Assembly (NCBI GenBank): GCA_963923035.1 | Contig: CAWUKT010000014.1 | Span: 1 to 64,000, forward strand | DNA from: CAWUKT01 sp963923035 | GTDB taxonomy: Bacteria; Bacteroidota; Bacteroidia; J057; JADKCL01 | Reading direction: 5' to 3' | DNA: 64,000 bases | In this document: positions 43,846 through 53,225 of the stretch, one piece after another | How the letters are laid out: each line of letters begins with the position of its first letter | Numbering within the stretch: the stretch's first letter is position 1 | Notes under the pieces: model-generated | Seen by the model: the letters and a program-made list of their open reading frames with translations, nothing else | What the model was told of the DNA's origin: nothing | The model's database searches: none | Translations under genes and position numbers: made by a program

Positions 43846-44811
43846 TCAAAAGTTGATGCTCCAATCCATCGTCAGGGCCGTGCGGCTCAGGAGCTGGTCG
43901 CCATGGAGGTCCTGGAGCACAGGAATCTGGACCTCAGGCCGCAAATTCATCCGTTCTCCAAACCAGCCTGCTCCGAGGGTAGCGAACAGAGAGGTTCCGC
44001 CCACATTGGGAAGGGCCTCCCCCTGCCAAAAGCGGCCCGCATAATGCTCCAGGAACAATCCTCCTTGTGGCATCAGACGGAAAAGGCCCTTTTTGATGTC
44101 GATCAGGTAAAAGGCGCTGGCCCGGGCATTGAAAAAATTGCCGTAGCGAATTTGCTGCCGATCAGCGGTATTGATCCGGTAGGACACGTCTCCCATGACG
44201 CCATGGGAACTCCGCCGCCACGCAATTTCCAGGCGGCTTTGGACATCCCAACTTCCGGTCGTGCCCTGCATTTCGAACAGCTCCCGGTACGTGCTCGGGT
44301 CCTGGTAGCGCGATCCGGTAGGCATTTTGAGCCCCACGCCCCCGAAAATCCGCCAGAAATGCCCCTTGATTTCCCGGTTCAAAATCGCCCGGGACACCAT
44401 GACATTCGCATCGCCTACATTCACCCGGTAAATTTGCCAGGCATCGGTGGTCATCCGGTTGTATTGAAAAGGAAGCTGGGCCTGGACAAACCATTGGGGC
44501 GTAAAAAACCAGCGGCCATGCAGGGTCAGCGAGGTGAAACTTTCCGAATGGTAAGCGTCGTCTGTCGGGGAAAAACCTGCAACCTGTCCAGTGCTGGGAT
44601 AGTGTTGGGTTTTTCCGAATCCCTCCTCCAGGCTGTGGTTCCACCTGTTAAAGGCCCGATGACGAAAATACAGGCCCACCAAATTATTCTGAGCGTTGGG
44701 CGTCACTGCGCTGAACATGGCACAGATATCGCAGGCCACTACCGACCCCGAAATCCCGCCAACCATGAACAGCATCAGCACCCAACGAAGTGTTGAATTC
44801 AATCTTGGCAT
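43846..44811 (-). CDS. Outer-membrane beta-barrel-like protein with N-terminal CDIC motif
   Basis: The 321-residue product has a signal peptide (LMLFMVGGISGSVVACDIC). The mature part starts CDICAMFSAVTPNAQNN and then alternates amphipathic strands (YFRHRAFNRWNHS, VQAQLPFQYNRM, RPEVQIPVLQDL), as in small outer-membrane barrels. Similar Bacteroidota proteins starting CDICGC are found near metal-transport genes, which is from memory. The Cys could be lipidated or bind metal. The next gene upstream encodes a small Cys-motif protein about 30 bp away, so the two probably form an operon. Confidence 0.7.
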   Translation of the reverse strand: MPRLNSTLRWVLMLFMVGGISGSVVACDICAMFSAVTPNAQNNLVGLYFRHRAFNRWNHSLEEGFGKTQHYPSTGQVAGFSPTDDAYHSESFTSLTLHGRWFFTPQWFVQAQLPFQYNRMTTDAWQIYRVNVGDANVMVSRAILNREIKGHFWRIFGGVGLKMPTGSRYQDPSTYRELFEMQGTTGSWDVQSRLEIAWRRSSHGVMGDVSYRINTADRQQIRYGNFFNARASAFYLIDIKKGLFRLMPQGGLFLEHYAGRFWQGEALPNVGGTSLFATLGAGWFGERMNLRPEVQIPVLQDLHGDQLLSRTALTMDWSINF

Positions 44812-44841
44812 GATGATGATGTGATGTTAGGAAAAAATGAA

Positions 44842-45294
44842 TCAGAGGACCATGCCAGGGGAGGGAGGATGGAAAATGGAGGGGAGGAAAGGGGAAATGG
44901 GAAAATCAAAGACATCCCCAAAAGCCAAATCAGGTTGTTCCTCCGGGGAGGAGAAAATAAACTCCAATGGAAGATCGCGGGGATCTTCTTCGGCGACCGG
45001 TGGAGCAATGGGGAGCTCATCGGAATCTTGACCTTCTTGGGCCAATAGCTGTTTTTTCAGAAAACAACTTCCTCCGCACGTACTCATCGGCTGGTCCTGA
45101 TTGACACAATGTTCAGCCGCAATTTCAGCTCGGTGGAGCGCAAAGCCAATCTGGGGCGCCACCGGGCGCAACCAGACCGTTGCGTACAGCAACAATGCCA
45201 GCAATGGAATCCATCCTTTCACATCGGTAAATAACGGGATATTTAACCGATATCTGGGTGTCCGGAAAAGGAAAAAAGACCGATTTTTAGCCAT
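44842..45294 (-). CDS. Small membrane protein with conserved Cys motif
   Basis: The 150-residue protein has one hydrophobic segment (GWIPLLALLLYATVWLRPV) followed by HCVNQDQPMSTCGGSCF and a KKQL tail. Its spacing, C-x-N-x(6-7)-C-x-G-x-C, recurs in small Bacteroidota proteins of unknown role and suggests a thiol-based metal site. The C-terminal third is acidic and Pro-rich. The ATG at 45294 is the only start that places the hydrophobic segment near the N-terminus. The extended frame to 45621 crosses the promoter region of the divergent protease gene. It lies just upstream of the barrel protein gene. Confidence 0.7.
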   Translation of the reverse strand: MAKNRSFFLFRTPRYRLNIPLFTDVKGWIPLLALLLYATVWLRPVAPQIGFALHRAEIAAEHCVNQDQPMSTCGGSCFLKKQLLAQEGQDSDELPIAPPVAEEDPRDLPLEFIFSSPEEQPDLAFGDVFDFPISPFLPSIFHPPSPGMVL

Positions 45295-45463
45295 GCTCCT
45301 TCGAAATGATTGTCGAACATTTAGACTCCATCCGCGGTTAAATCCTTCGCTTGGAACAAATAAATCTCCCCAAAATCCAATTTTTGTGCTTTGGATGGGG
45401 GGATGACAATCTTCAAGTGTATTTATAGTTAACTTTAAGTCACGTTGTGAAAAAATACTTCTG

Positions 45464-47554
45464 ATGAAACGCTTACTGGTTTGGATGTTATTGTTCCCGA
45501 TGGGACTCATCGGGTGGGCCCAGCAACCGCCCCACTGTGGGACGGATGAGGCAGCCGATGCCTTTCGGTATGCCCATCCCGAAATGGAAGCCGCCGAAGC
45601 CGCTTCCCTGCGCGAATACATTCAGTACATCCAGAATGGAAGCTCCCGGGCGACCGCCACCTACGTCATTCCGACCGTCGTCCACGTCATCCAAACCACA
45701 CCCAACGAAGTCATCTCCGACGCCCGCATCCTGTCCCAGATCGAAGTCATGAACGAGGATTTTCGGGCCCTCAATGCCGATACCTCCGACATTCCCAGCT
45801 ACTTCAAGGCCGGAGACAGCGACGTCGAATTTTGCCTCGCGACCATCGACCCCAACGGCTGCCCCACCAATGGCATCGTCCGGGTCGTTTCCCCCTTGTC
45901 CAACCACTTCCAAAACCAATCCACCCAACTCAAAGGCCTCAGCCAATGGGATCCCTACCGCTACCTCAATGTGTGGCTGGTCGAATCCATTGAAAATGGA
46001 GGCATCCTCGGCTACGCGACCGGCCCCCAACAGCTCAGCTTTGCCCCCCAATTGGACGGCGTGGTCATCGACCAGGCCTATTTTGGCCGGGGACCCGAAG
46101 TGCCCTTTTCGTCCTACGACCTCGGGCGGACCGGGACCCACGAAGTGGGCCACTGGCTCGGATTGGCGCATACCTTTCAAGGCGGATGTGCCGGAACCGG
46201 CCCCATCACCTGCCTGACATCCGGCGACAACATCTGCGATACCCCACCCACCGCCGATCCCAATTACGGTTGTCCCAACCCCCAGAATACCTGTACCGAG
46301 TCCCCCGACGACATGATGGACCAGACCATGAACTTCATGGACTATGCAGACGATGCGTGCCTCCTGATGTTCTCGGAAGGCCAGGGCGATCGGATGCACT
46401 TTGTCCTCGACAATATTCGGACCCAGCTTTGGTCCTCCGGAAACATGACTTCGACTGGCTGCGACGGGACAATTTCTCCCGGCTGTAGCCCCACCGCCGA
46501 TTTTCGGGTGGAGGGCCAGGTCATCTGCTTGGGAGACTCCATCCAATTCACCGACATCAGCCAGGGCCCTCCGACCAGTTACCAGTGGACCTTTACCGTG
46601 GGGAATTTCACCACCACAGCCACCGGCCCCCAACCAATGGTCACCTTCCCCACGGCGGGCGGCGTGACCGTCAAATTGGTGGTCAGCAACTCCTTTGGAA
46701 CCGACTCATTGACTGAGACCAATGTGCTGAGGGTCGAATGGCCCCAGACACCGCCCCTGGTCGAGGATTTTGAGACGAATGGAACCATCCCGGGCAATTG
46801 GTGGACCTCCGATGGCGACCTGCAAGGAACCTGGGAATCCACCGATGCGGCTTCCAGTCAGGGCAACGAAAGCGTTTACATCCAAAACTTTGGCGGCAGC
46901 TATACCGGCCTCTCCGACAATTTATACAGTCCCCCCATCGACTTTTCCAATACCCTGGAAGCCAGTTTGATATGGGACTACGCCTACAAACGATTCGATT
47001 CCTTCCGGCGGGATTCGCTCCTCGTCGAGGTAAGCAGCGATTGCGGGAAGACCTGGCAGACCGAATGGGTCCGCTTTGGAACTGGTTTGGCGACGAGTCC
47101 CGGAGTGTCTGTTTCGGCTCCCTTCGTCCCCGGCGCATCTGATTGGGGAAGCGATACCCTCGATTTGAGCGATTACCTCGGCAACAACGGGGTCACCATC
47201 CGGTGGCGTTTCATCGGATTGGGGGGCCAGGACCTGTACCTGGACCACGTGCGCATGAATGTTTTGGTGGGACGGACTGAACCTACCCTGCCCGCTTATT
47301 CTTTGACCACCATTTCTCCTTTCCGGGACGCATTGGACCTGAGGATCGATGCTGAAAAAGGAGGGGAGATTGAAGTGGCGCTGGTGGATGCAGTGGGGAA
47401 AATGGTCTGGGAAAATCAAGACATGAAGCTGCTTCCGGGAACGAATGCCTGGCGATTGGAAGGGACGGAAATCCAGCAATTACCCGCTGGAATCTACTGG
47501 TTGCGGGTGCGGGGAGAAGCGGGGCAGGCGGTTCGGAAAGTGGTGAAATTGTAG
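45464..47554 (+). CDS. M43-family zinc metalloprotease with PKD and T9SS tail, paralogue 1
   Basis: The 696-residue secreted protease has a signal peptide (LLVWMLLFPMGLIGWAQ), a pappalysin/cytophagalysin catalytic domain with HEVGHWLGLAH at 226-236 and the Met-turn NFMDYADDACLLMFS. A PKD domain follows (about 345-425, SIQFTDISQG), then a MAM/jelly-roll-like region (about 430-600, LVEDFETNGTIPGNWW). The end, LPAGIYWLRVRGEAGQAV then RKVVKL, is a T9SS sorting domain. It likely digests extracellular protein; the target is unknown. A homologue of the same layout lies 125 bp downstream. Confidence 0.9.
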   Translation: MKRLLVWMLLFPMGLIGWAQQPPHCGTDEAADAFRYAHPEMEAAEAASLREYIQYIQNGSSRATATYVIPTVVHVIQTTPNEVISDARILSQIEVMNEDFRALNADTSDIPSYFKAGDSDVEFCLATIDPNGCPTNGIVRVVSPLSNHFQNQSTQLKGLSQWDPYRYLNVWLVESIENGGILGYATGPQQLSFAPQLDGVVIDQAYFGRGPEVPFSSYDLGRTGTHEVGHWLGLAHTFQGGCAGTGPITCLTSGDNICDTPPTADPNYGCPNPQNTCTESPDDMMDQTMNFMDYADDACLLMFSEGQGDRMHFVLDNIRTQLWSSGNMTSTGCDGTISPGCSPTADFRVEGQVICLGDSIQFTDISQGPPTSYQWTFTVGNFTTTATGPQPMVTFPTAGGVTVKLVVSNSFGTDSLTETNVLRVEWPQTPPLVEDFETNGTIPGNWWTSDGDLQGTWESTDAASSQGNESVYIQNFGGSYTGLSDNLYSPPIDFSNTLEASLIWDYAYKRFDSFRRDSLLVEVSSDCGKTWQTEWVRFGTGLATSPGVSVSAPFVPGASDWGSDTLDLSDYLGNNGVTIRWRFIGLGGQDLYLDHVRMNVLVGRTEPTLPAYSLTTISPFRDALDLRIDAEKGGEIEVALVDAVGKMVWENQDMKLLPGTNAWRLEGTEIQQLPAGIYWLRVRGEAGQAVRKVVKL

Positions 47555-47679
47555 GGAAATTGGAATAATGCCGACGGAAAGGGAAATAGTAAACGAACCC
47601 ATTTCGCGGAAAACGCTCTTTTGTGTATTTTACGAATCTTGACGATCAACAAAAAAACTTCTGGTAATAGGAATATAGC

Positions 47680-49785
47680 ATGAGAAAACAATTACTACTA
47701 GCGCTTGTCCTTTGCTTTAGCCTGCCTTGGTTGGGAAGTAAAGCCCTTGCCCAGCAGTACGTCTGCGGTTTTGATGAGTATCGGGCCGAAGTTATGGCTA
47801 GGAATCCCAGCCTTCAAGTAGAAGAACAGCGGGCCGAACAGGCCTATCAGCAGTTTCTGGCGAATGGCCCCATCAGCGGCCAGCGGGTGGTCAAAACCAT
47901 CCCCTGTGTGGTCCATGTGATTCAATCTTCTGCGAATATTGTGCTGACCGATGCGGAAATCCAGACCCAGATCGACGTCATGAACGAAGACTTCCGCAAG
48001 ATCGCCGGTACCAATGGCGATGGCAGCGGAGTCGATACCGAATACCAATTCTGTTTGGCCACCATCGATCCGAATGGATGCCCGACCACCGGTATCAACC
48101 GCATCATCAACCCGGCCCTGGCGTCCCACGACAACCAGGACGAGGCCCTGCTCAAAGGCCTGATCCAATGGGATCCCGACATGTACATGAACATCTGGGT
48201 GCCCAAGGAAATCACTTCCAGCAGCGCCAACGGGAGCATCATTGGCTACGCCACCCTGCCCATCTGGCTGCCCGGCCAGCCCCACCTGGATGGCATCGTG
48301 GTCCACTCCGAATACTTTGGACGAAACTCCAATCCCCAATACCTCGGCCGGACGGCCACCCACGAGGCCGGTCACTGGCTCGGCCTCTTCCATCCCTTCC
48401 AGGATGGATGCAACGGAGCCACGGCTTCCACCTGCGCCACCGCAGGCGACCGCGTTTGCGACACCCCTCAGGCCGCCGCAGCCAACTTTGGTTGCCCCAA
48501 CATCAACTCCTGTACCGACAGCCCGGTCGACCTGCCCGACCTGATCGCCAACTACATGGACTACGCCAACGGCAACTGCCAGGACATGTTCACCCAGGGC
48601 CAAAAGGACCGGATGGACTTCTTCTACAACCAGTACCGCAGCGGCCTCAGCACCCCCGCGAACCTTGCCGCCACCGGCTGTGACGGAACCGTTTCTTCGG
48701 GTTGTGCGCCTTCCGCCAGCTTCTCCGCCGATGTCCGGACCATTTGCGAAGGCCAGACCGTAACCTTCTCCGACCTGTCCAGTGGCCCCGCCACCGGTTG
48801 GACCTGGACCTTCCAAGGTGGTACGCCGGCTTCTTCCACCTCCCAGAACCCGACGGTCACTTGGGCCCAGGAAGGCACCTACAACGTGACCCTTCAGGTA
48901 ACCAACGGCAACGGCATCGATACCAAGACGGAATCTTCTTTCATCACCGTCCAGGAAATCCAGCAGCCGCCCCTCCAGGAAGGCTTTGAAAACATCCTGT
49001 TCCTCCCCACCTACTGGTACACCGAAAACCTCGGTGACCTCCTGAACTGGCGGAAGAGTGGGGAAGCCTCTTACAGCGGGACCTTCTCCCTGAAAATTGA
49101 ACTGTACGACGCCAACAACTCGGGCGCCTGGTACAACCTGAACACGGCTGCCTATGACCTCAGCGGCATGAGCGCGGCCACCCTTTCCTTCGAATATTCC
49201 TATAAGCGTTATACCGCCTTCAACAACATCGACACCCTCCAGATCCGGGCATCTTCGGATTGTGGGGCTACCTGGTCCTCGCTCTGGCAGAAAGCCGGAA
49301 CCCAGCTTGCGACCGTAGGGGGCAATGCGATTAGCTCCAAGTGGATTCCCACCGACACCTCTCAGTGGGAGCACGTGGAAATCCCGGTCGATTCCTTTGC
49401 GGGCAATTCGAGCGTGCGCTTCCAGTTGCGGGCCATCTCCGGTGGCGGCCAGAACATCTGGGTGGACGACATCAACCTGAGTACCGTCGTGGGCGTGGAG
49501 AATCCGCTCGCCGATCAGTTGCAGGTGGATGTGTATCCGAACCCCTTCAACGAGGCTCCCCGGATCGCCTATTCGCTGTCTTACCCGGCGGATCTCACCT
49601 TTACCTTGTTGGACCTCCAGGGCCGGGCCATCTTCGATTATTCGACGGGACCGCAAGGAGCCGGTGAATACCAATTGGATGTAAACCAGGACTTGTACGA
49701 CCGTCTGCCGGCCGGGGTCTACTTCCTCCGCGCTTCCGCTGAAGCCGGACAAGTAACCCAGAAGCTCATCAAGATGAACCGGTAA
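47680..49785 (+). CDS. M43-family zinc metalloprotease with PKD and T9SS tail, paralogue 2
   Basis: The 701-residue protein repeats the architecture of its neighbour: signal peptide (LLLALVLCFSLPWLGSKALA), zinc site HEAGHWLGLFH at 228-238, Met-turn NYMDYANGNCQDMF, PKD domain (TVTFSDLSSGPATGW), jelly-roll-like region and a C-terminal VYPNPFNEAPRIAYSL to QVTQKLIKMNR sorting domain. The conserved GDRVCDTPQAA and GCPN motifs match paralogue 1. It should be exported by the T9SS and act outside the cell. Its more biased codon use suggests it is the better expressed copy. It ends at a strong terminator. Confidence 0.91.
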   Translation: MRKQLLLALVLCFSLPWLGSKALAQQYVCGFDEYRAEVMARNPSLQVEEQRAEQAYQQFLANGPISGQRVVKTIPCVVHVIQSSANIVLTDAEIQTQIDVMNEDFRKIAGTNGDGSGVDTEYQFCLATIDPNGCPTTGINRIINPALASHDNQDEALLKGLIQWDPDMYMNIWVPKEITSSSANGSIIGYATLPIWLPGQPHLDGIVVHSEYFGRNSNPQYLGRTATHEAGHWLGLFHPFQDGCNGATASTCATAGDRVCDTPQAAAANFGCPNINSCTDSPVDLPDLIANYMDYANGNCQDMFTQGQKDRMDFFYNQYRSGLSTPANLAATGCDGTVSSGCAPSASFSADVRTICEGQTVTFSDLSSGPATGWTWTFQGGTPASSTSQNPTVTWAQEGTYNVTLQVTNGNGIDTKTESSFITVQEIQQPPLQEGFENILFLPTYWYTENLGDLLNWRKSGEASYSGTFSLKIELYDANNSGAWYNLNTAAYDLSGMSAATLSFEYSYKRYTAFNNIDTLQIRASSDCGATWSSLWQKAGTQLATVGGNAISSKWIPTDTSQWEHVEIPVDSFAGNSSVRFQLRAISGGGQNIWVDDINLSTVVGVENPLADQLQVDVYPNPFNEAPRIAYSLSYPADLTFTLLDLQGRAIFDYSTGPQGAGEYQLDVNQDLYDRLPAGVYFLRASAEAGQVTQKLIKMNR

Positions 49786-49806
49786 GGTTAACCTACCTTC
49801 ATATTG

Positions 49807-49845
49807 AGACGATCCCCACGCCATCTGTGGGGATCGTCTGTTTTA
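49807..49845 (+). terminator. Strong intrinsic terminator after the metalloprotease pair
   Basis: AGACGATCCCCAC and GTGGGGATCGTCT form a perfect 13-bp stem with a 7-nt loop, followed by GTTTTA. Confidence 0.85.
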
Positions 49846-50137
49846 GCAGTGACCTAATCGGGGGATTTGAGGGGACAGGAGAAAAATTAATGGGCACAAC
49901 CCCAACAATTTGGGGAGGCGGGTGTTAATAAATCACCAAGGGTAAGGAACATGAGCCGTGTTCCTGATTTTATTCCGGACATGATCCGGAAGGGTATTAG
50001 TAAAGTTTTTTCCATAGTTTGCAGGGATAAGGGGCGGACCATCAGGTCGACCCCTTATTCACTTTTAGCCCTTTCCATTCCGCCCCCTCTCCCTCATCCT
50101 TTTTCCTTAACTTCGCTCCGTTTCAAACCCTACTCCC

Positions 50138-52003
50138 ATGTGTGGCATCGCAGCATATTACCACCAGGACGGGATCACCCGTCAGCGCCTGCATGAACTG
50201 TTGGCCGCCATGACTGGCTTACGGCACCGCGGTCCCGATGGGGAAGGAATCGTCCTGATCAACTCCCAATCCGGCGAGCAATGGCGTTTGAAAACCCCCG
50301 CTACCCCAACCGATCTGGCATGTGACCTCCTGCCGGAGGAGTACCAGGAAGGCCAGGCGGACCTGTTCCTGGCCCACCGCCGACTCTCGATCTTCGATCT
50401 GAGCAGTGCCGGGCACCAGCCCATGTCGGACGCCACCGGCAGTCTCCTGACCTTCAACGGGGAAGTCTACAACTTCTGGGAGCTGCGGGAGCAGCTCAAA
50501 GCCAAAGGCTATACCTTTCAAACCGGGACCGATACCGAGGTCATCCTCGCCGCCTTCCAGGAATGGGGCCCCAAAGCGTTGGAGTCCTTCAACGGGATGT
50601 GGACCATGATCTGGTGGGACCAGGCCCGACGCAAGTTGCTGGTCTCGAACGATCGGGCTGGGATCAAGCAGTTGTACCGATTTGGGGGAGAAAAAGAATG
50701 GATGCTGGCGTCGGAAATCAAAGCGATCCGCCAGGTATTCCCGAACCAATTGACGCTGCACCGGGAAAATGCCCGCTTTTTCCTCGACCAGACCATCCTG
50801 GATTTCAACGAAGAGACCCTCCTGCGCGAGGTCAAGCGCATCCCCGCGGGCCATTACGCTTACGGACATCCGGCGGACATGCCGGTCTACGTGCCATATT
50901 GGAGCCTGCCGGAGCAGGGCCGCCGCTTTCGGTCCATGGCCGATGCCGCCGCCGAGTTGAGGGACCTCCTCAAAGACGCCATCGGGCTGCGGATGCGGGC
51001 CGACGTGCCCTGGGGGACGACGCTGTCGGGCGGCCTGGATTCCAGTGCCATCGTATACCTCGCCCACGCCATTGACCCTTCGCAGGCCATCCGGACCTTC
51101 ACCGCCTCCTTCCCCAATCAGGAAGGCGACGAAACCGAATTCGTGCGGTTCATTGAGCAGAATTTGGGAACCCGGGCCGCTTATGTCAACCCCCTTCAGG
51201 AATTTGATTTCGAGGACTTTGCCCGCCACCTCCACCACCAGGACCAACCCGTGCGCAGTACCTCGATGTACGCCCAGTGGGCGGTGATGAAGGAAGTGGG
51301 GCGCTCGGAGGTCAAGGTCTTAATGGATGGACAGGGCGGAGATGAATTGTTCGGCGGCTACCACCACCACGTGTACAAATTGGGACGGGATCTGATTTTG
51401 AAGGGGAAATTCGGGGCCTACCGCCGGTTGGTGGAGGAGTTTTGTGAGTTGAAGGGAAAATCGCCCCAGGTGGTGAAAAAGCTGATCCAGGACGATGTGA
51501 AATTGTATGTGAAGTTGAAGGCGGGAGGGAAAATGCCGGGGCCAAAGGAGAATTTGGCCTGGAACAAAGCCCGCTCACTGCGGGAAGTCCTGCGGCTGGA
51601 CCTCCAAAGCTGGGTCATGCCCAACCTGCTCCGCTACGAAGACCGGAACAGCATGGCATTCAGCATCGAAAGCCGTTTGCCGCTCCTCGACTACCGCGTC
51701 ATCGAATTCGCCTTTCAATTGCCCGACGAATACAAGATTCGTCAAGGCTGGCAAAAAGCCGTGCTGCGGGAAGCCGTTCCCGAATTGCCGGATAAGATCC
51801 GCTACCGCAAGGACAAAAAGGGCTTCACCACGCCCGAAAAAGATTGGGTGACCCAATTCCGGGATCAGTTCGAGCATTTTGCACGGAAGGGATTGGAGTT
51901 GGGCGTAGGGACGCCGTGGGGAAAGCCCTTCGAAGGGCTGCATACGGCCGAGTTATTCCGACTGGCGAGCCTGGGATTGTGGTGGGAAGGAAAAGATCAA
52001 TAG
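50138..52003 (+). CDS. asnB: Asparagine synthase (glutamine-hydrolysing)
   Basis: The 621-residue enzyme makes asparagine from aspartate, glutamine and ATP. The N-terminal glutaminase domain begins MCGIAAYYHQDG, with Cys2 as nucleophile after Met removal. The synthetase domain carries the PP-loop TTLSGGLDSSAIVYL and GGDELFGGY. Length is normal for Bacteroidota AsnB. An analogous role in surface-polysaccharide amidation is possible for such homologues. The gene's last 7 bp overlap the convergent TauE/SafE-like gene. Confidence 0.93.
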   Translation: MCGIAAYYHQDGITRQRLHELLAAMTGLRHRGPDGEGIVLINSQSGEQWRLKTPATPTDLACDLLPEEYQEGQADLFLAHRRLSIFDLSSAGHQPMSDATGSLLTFNGEVYNFWELREQLKAKGYTFQTGTDTEVILAAFQEWGPKALESFNGMWTMIWWDQARRKLLVSNDRAGIKQLYRFGGEKEWMLASEIKAIRQVFPNQLTLHRENARFFLDQTILDFNEETLLREVKRIPAGHYAYGHPADMPVYVPYWSLPEQGRRFRSMADAAAELRDLLKDAIGLRMRADVPWGTTLSGGLDSSAIVYLAHAIDPSQAIRTFTASFPNQEGDETEFVRFIEQNLGTRAAYVNPLQEFDFEDFARHLHHQDQPVRSTSMYAQWAVMKEVGRSEVKVLMDGQGGDELFGGYHHHVYKLGRDLILKGKFGAYRRLVEEFCELKGKSPQVVKKLIQDDVKLYVKLKAGGKMPGPKENLAWNKARSLREVLRLDLQSWVMPNLLRYEDRNSMAFSIESRLPLLDYRVIEFAFQLPDEYKIRQGWQKAVLREAVPELPDKIRYRKDKKGFTTPEKDWVTQFRDQFEHFARKGLELGVGTPWGKPFEGLHTAELFRLASLGLWWEGKDQ

Positions 52004-52722
52004 GGATGGGCGGGCTCATTTTCCCCGTGACACACGGGCAACTCCGCTTGACCGGTCCCGGTCGGCTCTATCTTCGGACTTAGGTACGGAATCCCCAGCG
52101 CCATGCCCCGCACCGTCAGCATCATCCCCATGACCAGCATGAGGATAGGCAAAATCCGCTTCGTCCGCCCCATCAACCGCTGCCGCAACCAATTCCCCGA
52201 CAAGCTCATCCCGACCATCACCGGCCAGGTACCCAGCCCAAACAGCGCCATCAGCGCCATCCCTTCGCCCACCGAGGGAGCCAATGCGGCTTGGAACAAG
52301 CCAATATAGACCAGCCCGCACGGCAACAGGCCATTCAGCATCCCCAGCAAGTAGAGCTTTTCCGCCCCTGTCTGCTGCATCAGCCGACCAAACTGACCGT
52401 GGACCCAGCGGGTCAGGCGATTGGAGCGGGTCGTACCTTGGTGGTGGAAAAAGAGTGTGCGGAGGGCCATGAAAATGAGGATGCCTCCCGTCACGAGAGA
52501 CATATATTGTTGCACTTCAAACATGGTGGCGGCCACGCCAATCAAAGAGACCAAACCGCCCAGGAAGGCGTAACTGGTGACCCGTCCGAGGTTGTAGAGG
52601 AGACGTCCTCCCACATAAGCTGCCCCAAAGTTCCGGGCTCCCGGCAGTGCGAGGGCCAACGGCCCGCACATCCCCAAACAATGGAGACTGCCAAGGAGCC
52701 CGGTAAGAAAAGCAGCTATCAT
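51997..52722 (-). CDS. TauE/SafE-like (UreH-type) membrane protein of the cbb3 cluster
   Basis: The 241-residue protein has about six membrane helices and the motif LLGSLHCLGMCGPLALAL at its start, with LNGLLPCGLVYIGLFQAA further on; the paired Cys and His suggest metal handling. Homologues sit at the end of cbb3 oxidase clusters in Bacteroidota and are thought to help copper delivery or assembly. The ATG at 52722 overlaps the ccoH stop in an ATGA, so it is translated with ccoH. Confidence 0.8.
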   Translation of the reverse strand: MIAAFLTGLLGSLHCLGMCGPLALALPGARNFGAAYVGGRLLYNLGRVTSYAFLGGLVSLIGVAATMFEVQQYMSLVTGGILIFMALRTLFFHHQGTTRSNRLTRWVHGQFGRLMQQTGAEKLYLLGMLNGLLPCGLVYIGLFQAALAPSVGEGMALMALFGLGTWPVMVGMSLSGNWLRQRLMGRTKRILPILMLVMGMMLTVRGMALGIPYLSPKIEPTGTGQAELPVCHGENEPAHPY

Positions 52723-53192
52723 TCTTGTACCAACAATTGGGTTTCGTGGTAATACATATCTTCGCCTTCCTTCCATTCCACCTGCACCACCCAAAGACCG
52801 CTACGGGCCTGGCTCAGGTCGATCCATTGCATGCCCTGGGAATCGGGATTCACCGGGACCCGGAAGTCAAGGGATTCGTCGGAGGGACGGAAAAAGGTCA
52901 CGTTGCCTTCTCCGGCGACCACCGGTTGGGAGTCGTTGAAGGCCAACCAGGCGCCGCGACCATTGTCGCGGGAGAAGGAGACGTCGGGCGCATTCTGCAA
53001 GGCCCGTTGCTCCTTGTCGATCTGACTTTGGTAATCAATTTCTTGTTCGTAGTAATTGCGGGAGACGAGGGGGACATCCTGCGCCGACATCACTGAGATG
53101 GCATAGAGGATGCTCCCGATGAAGATCACAATGGCTCCTACGATGGCATAAGGCCATATTTCCCGCCGTTTTTTGGGTTGTTGCTTTTCCAT
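52719..53192 (-). CDS. ccoH: FixH/CcoH-type cbb3 oxidase assembly protein
   Basis: The 157-residue protein has one N-terminal membrane helix (IWPYAIVGAIVIFIGSILYA) and a periplasmic beta domain (VPLVSRNYYEQEIDYQ, GLWVVQVEWKEGEDMYY). The VxxNYYExEIxYQ pattern is typical of FixH. It supports stable assembly of the cbb3 complex. It lies 33 bp after ccoG and is coupled to the next gene. Confidence 0.87.
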   Translation of the reverse strand: MEKQQPKKRREIWPYAIVGAIVIFIGSILYAISVMSAQDVPLVSRNYYEQEIDYQSQIDKEQRALQNAPDVSFSRDNGRGAWLAFNDSQPVVAGEGNVTFFRPSDESLDFRVPVNPDSQGMQWIDLSQARSGLWVVQVEWKEGEDMYYHETQLLVQE

Positions 53193-53225
53193 GATACTGC
53201 TGCTTTTCTGAGTTGGGGCCTCGCG

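Noticed and set aside
47698..49824. A 708-codon frame antisense to the second metalloprotease
   Set aside because: The sense strand has the zinc site, Met-turn and sorting domain in order. The antisense frame is a by-product of GC-rich third positions.
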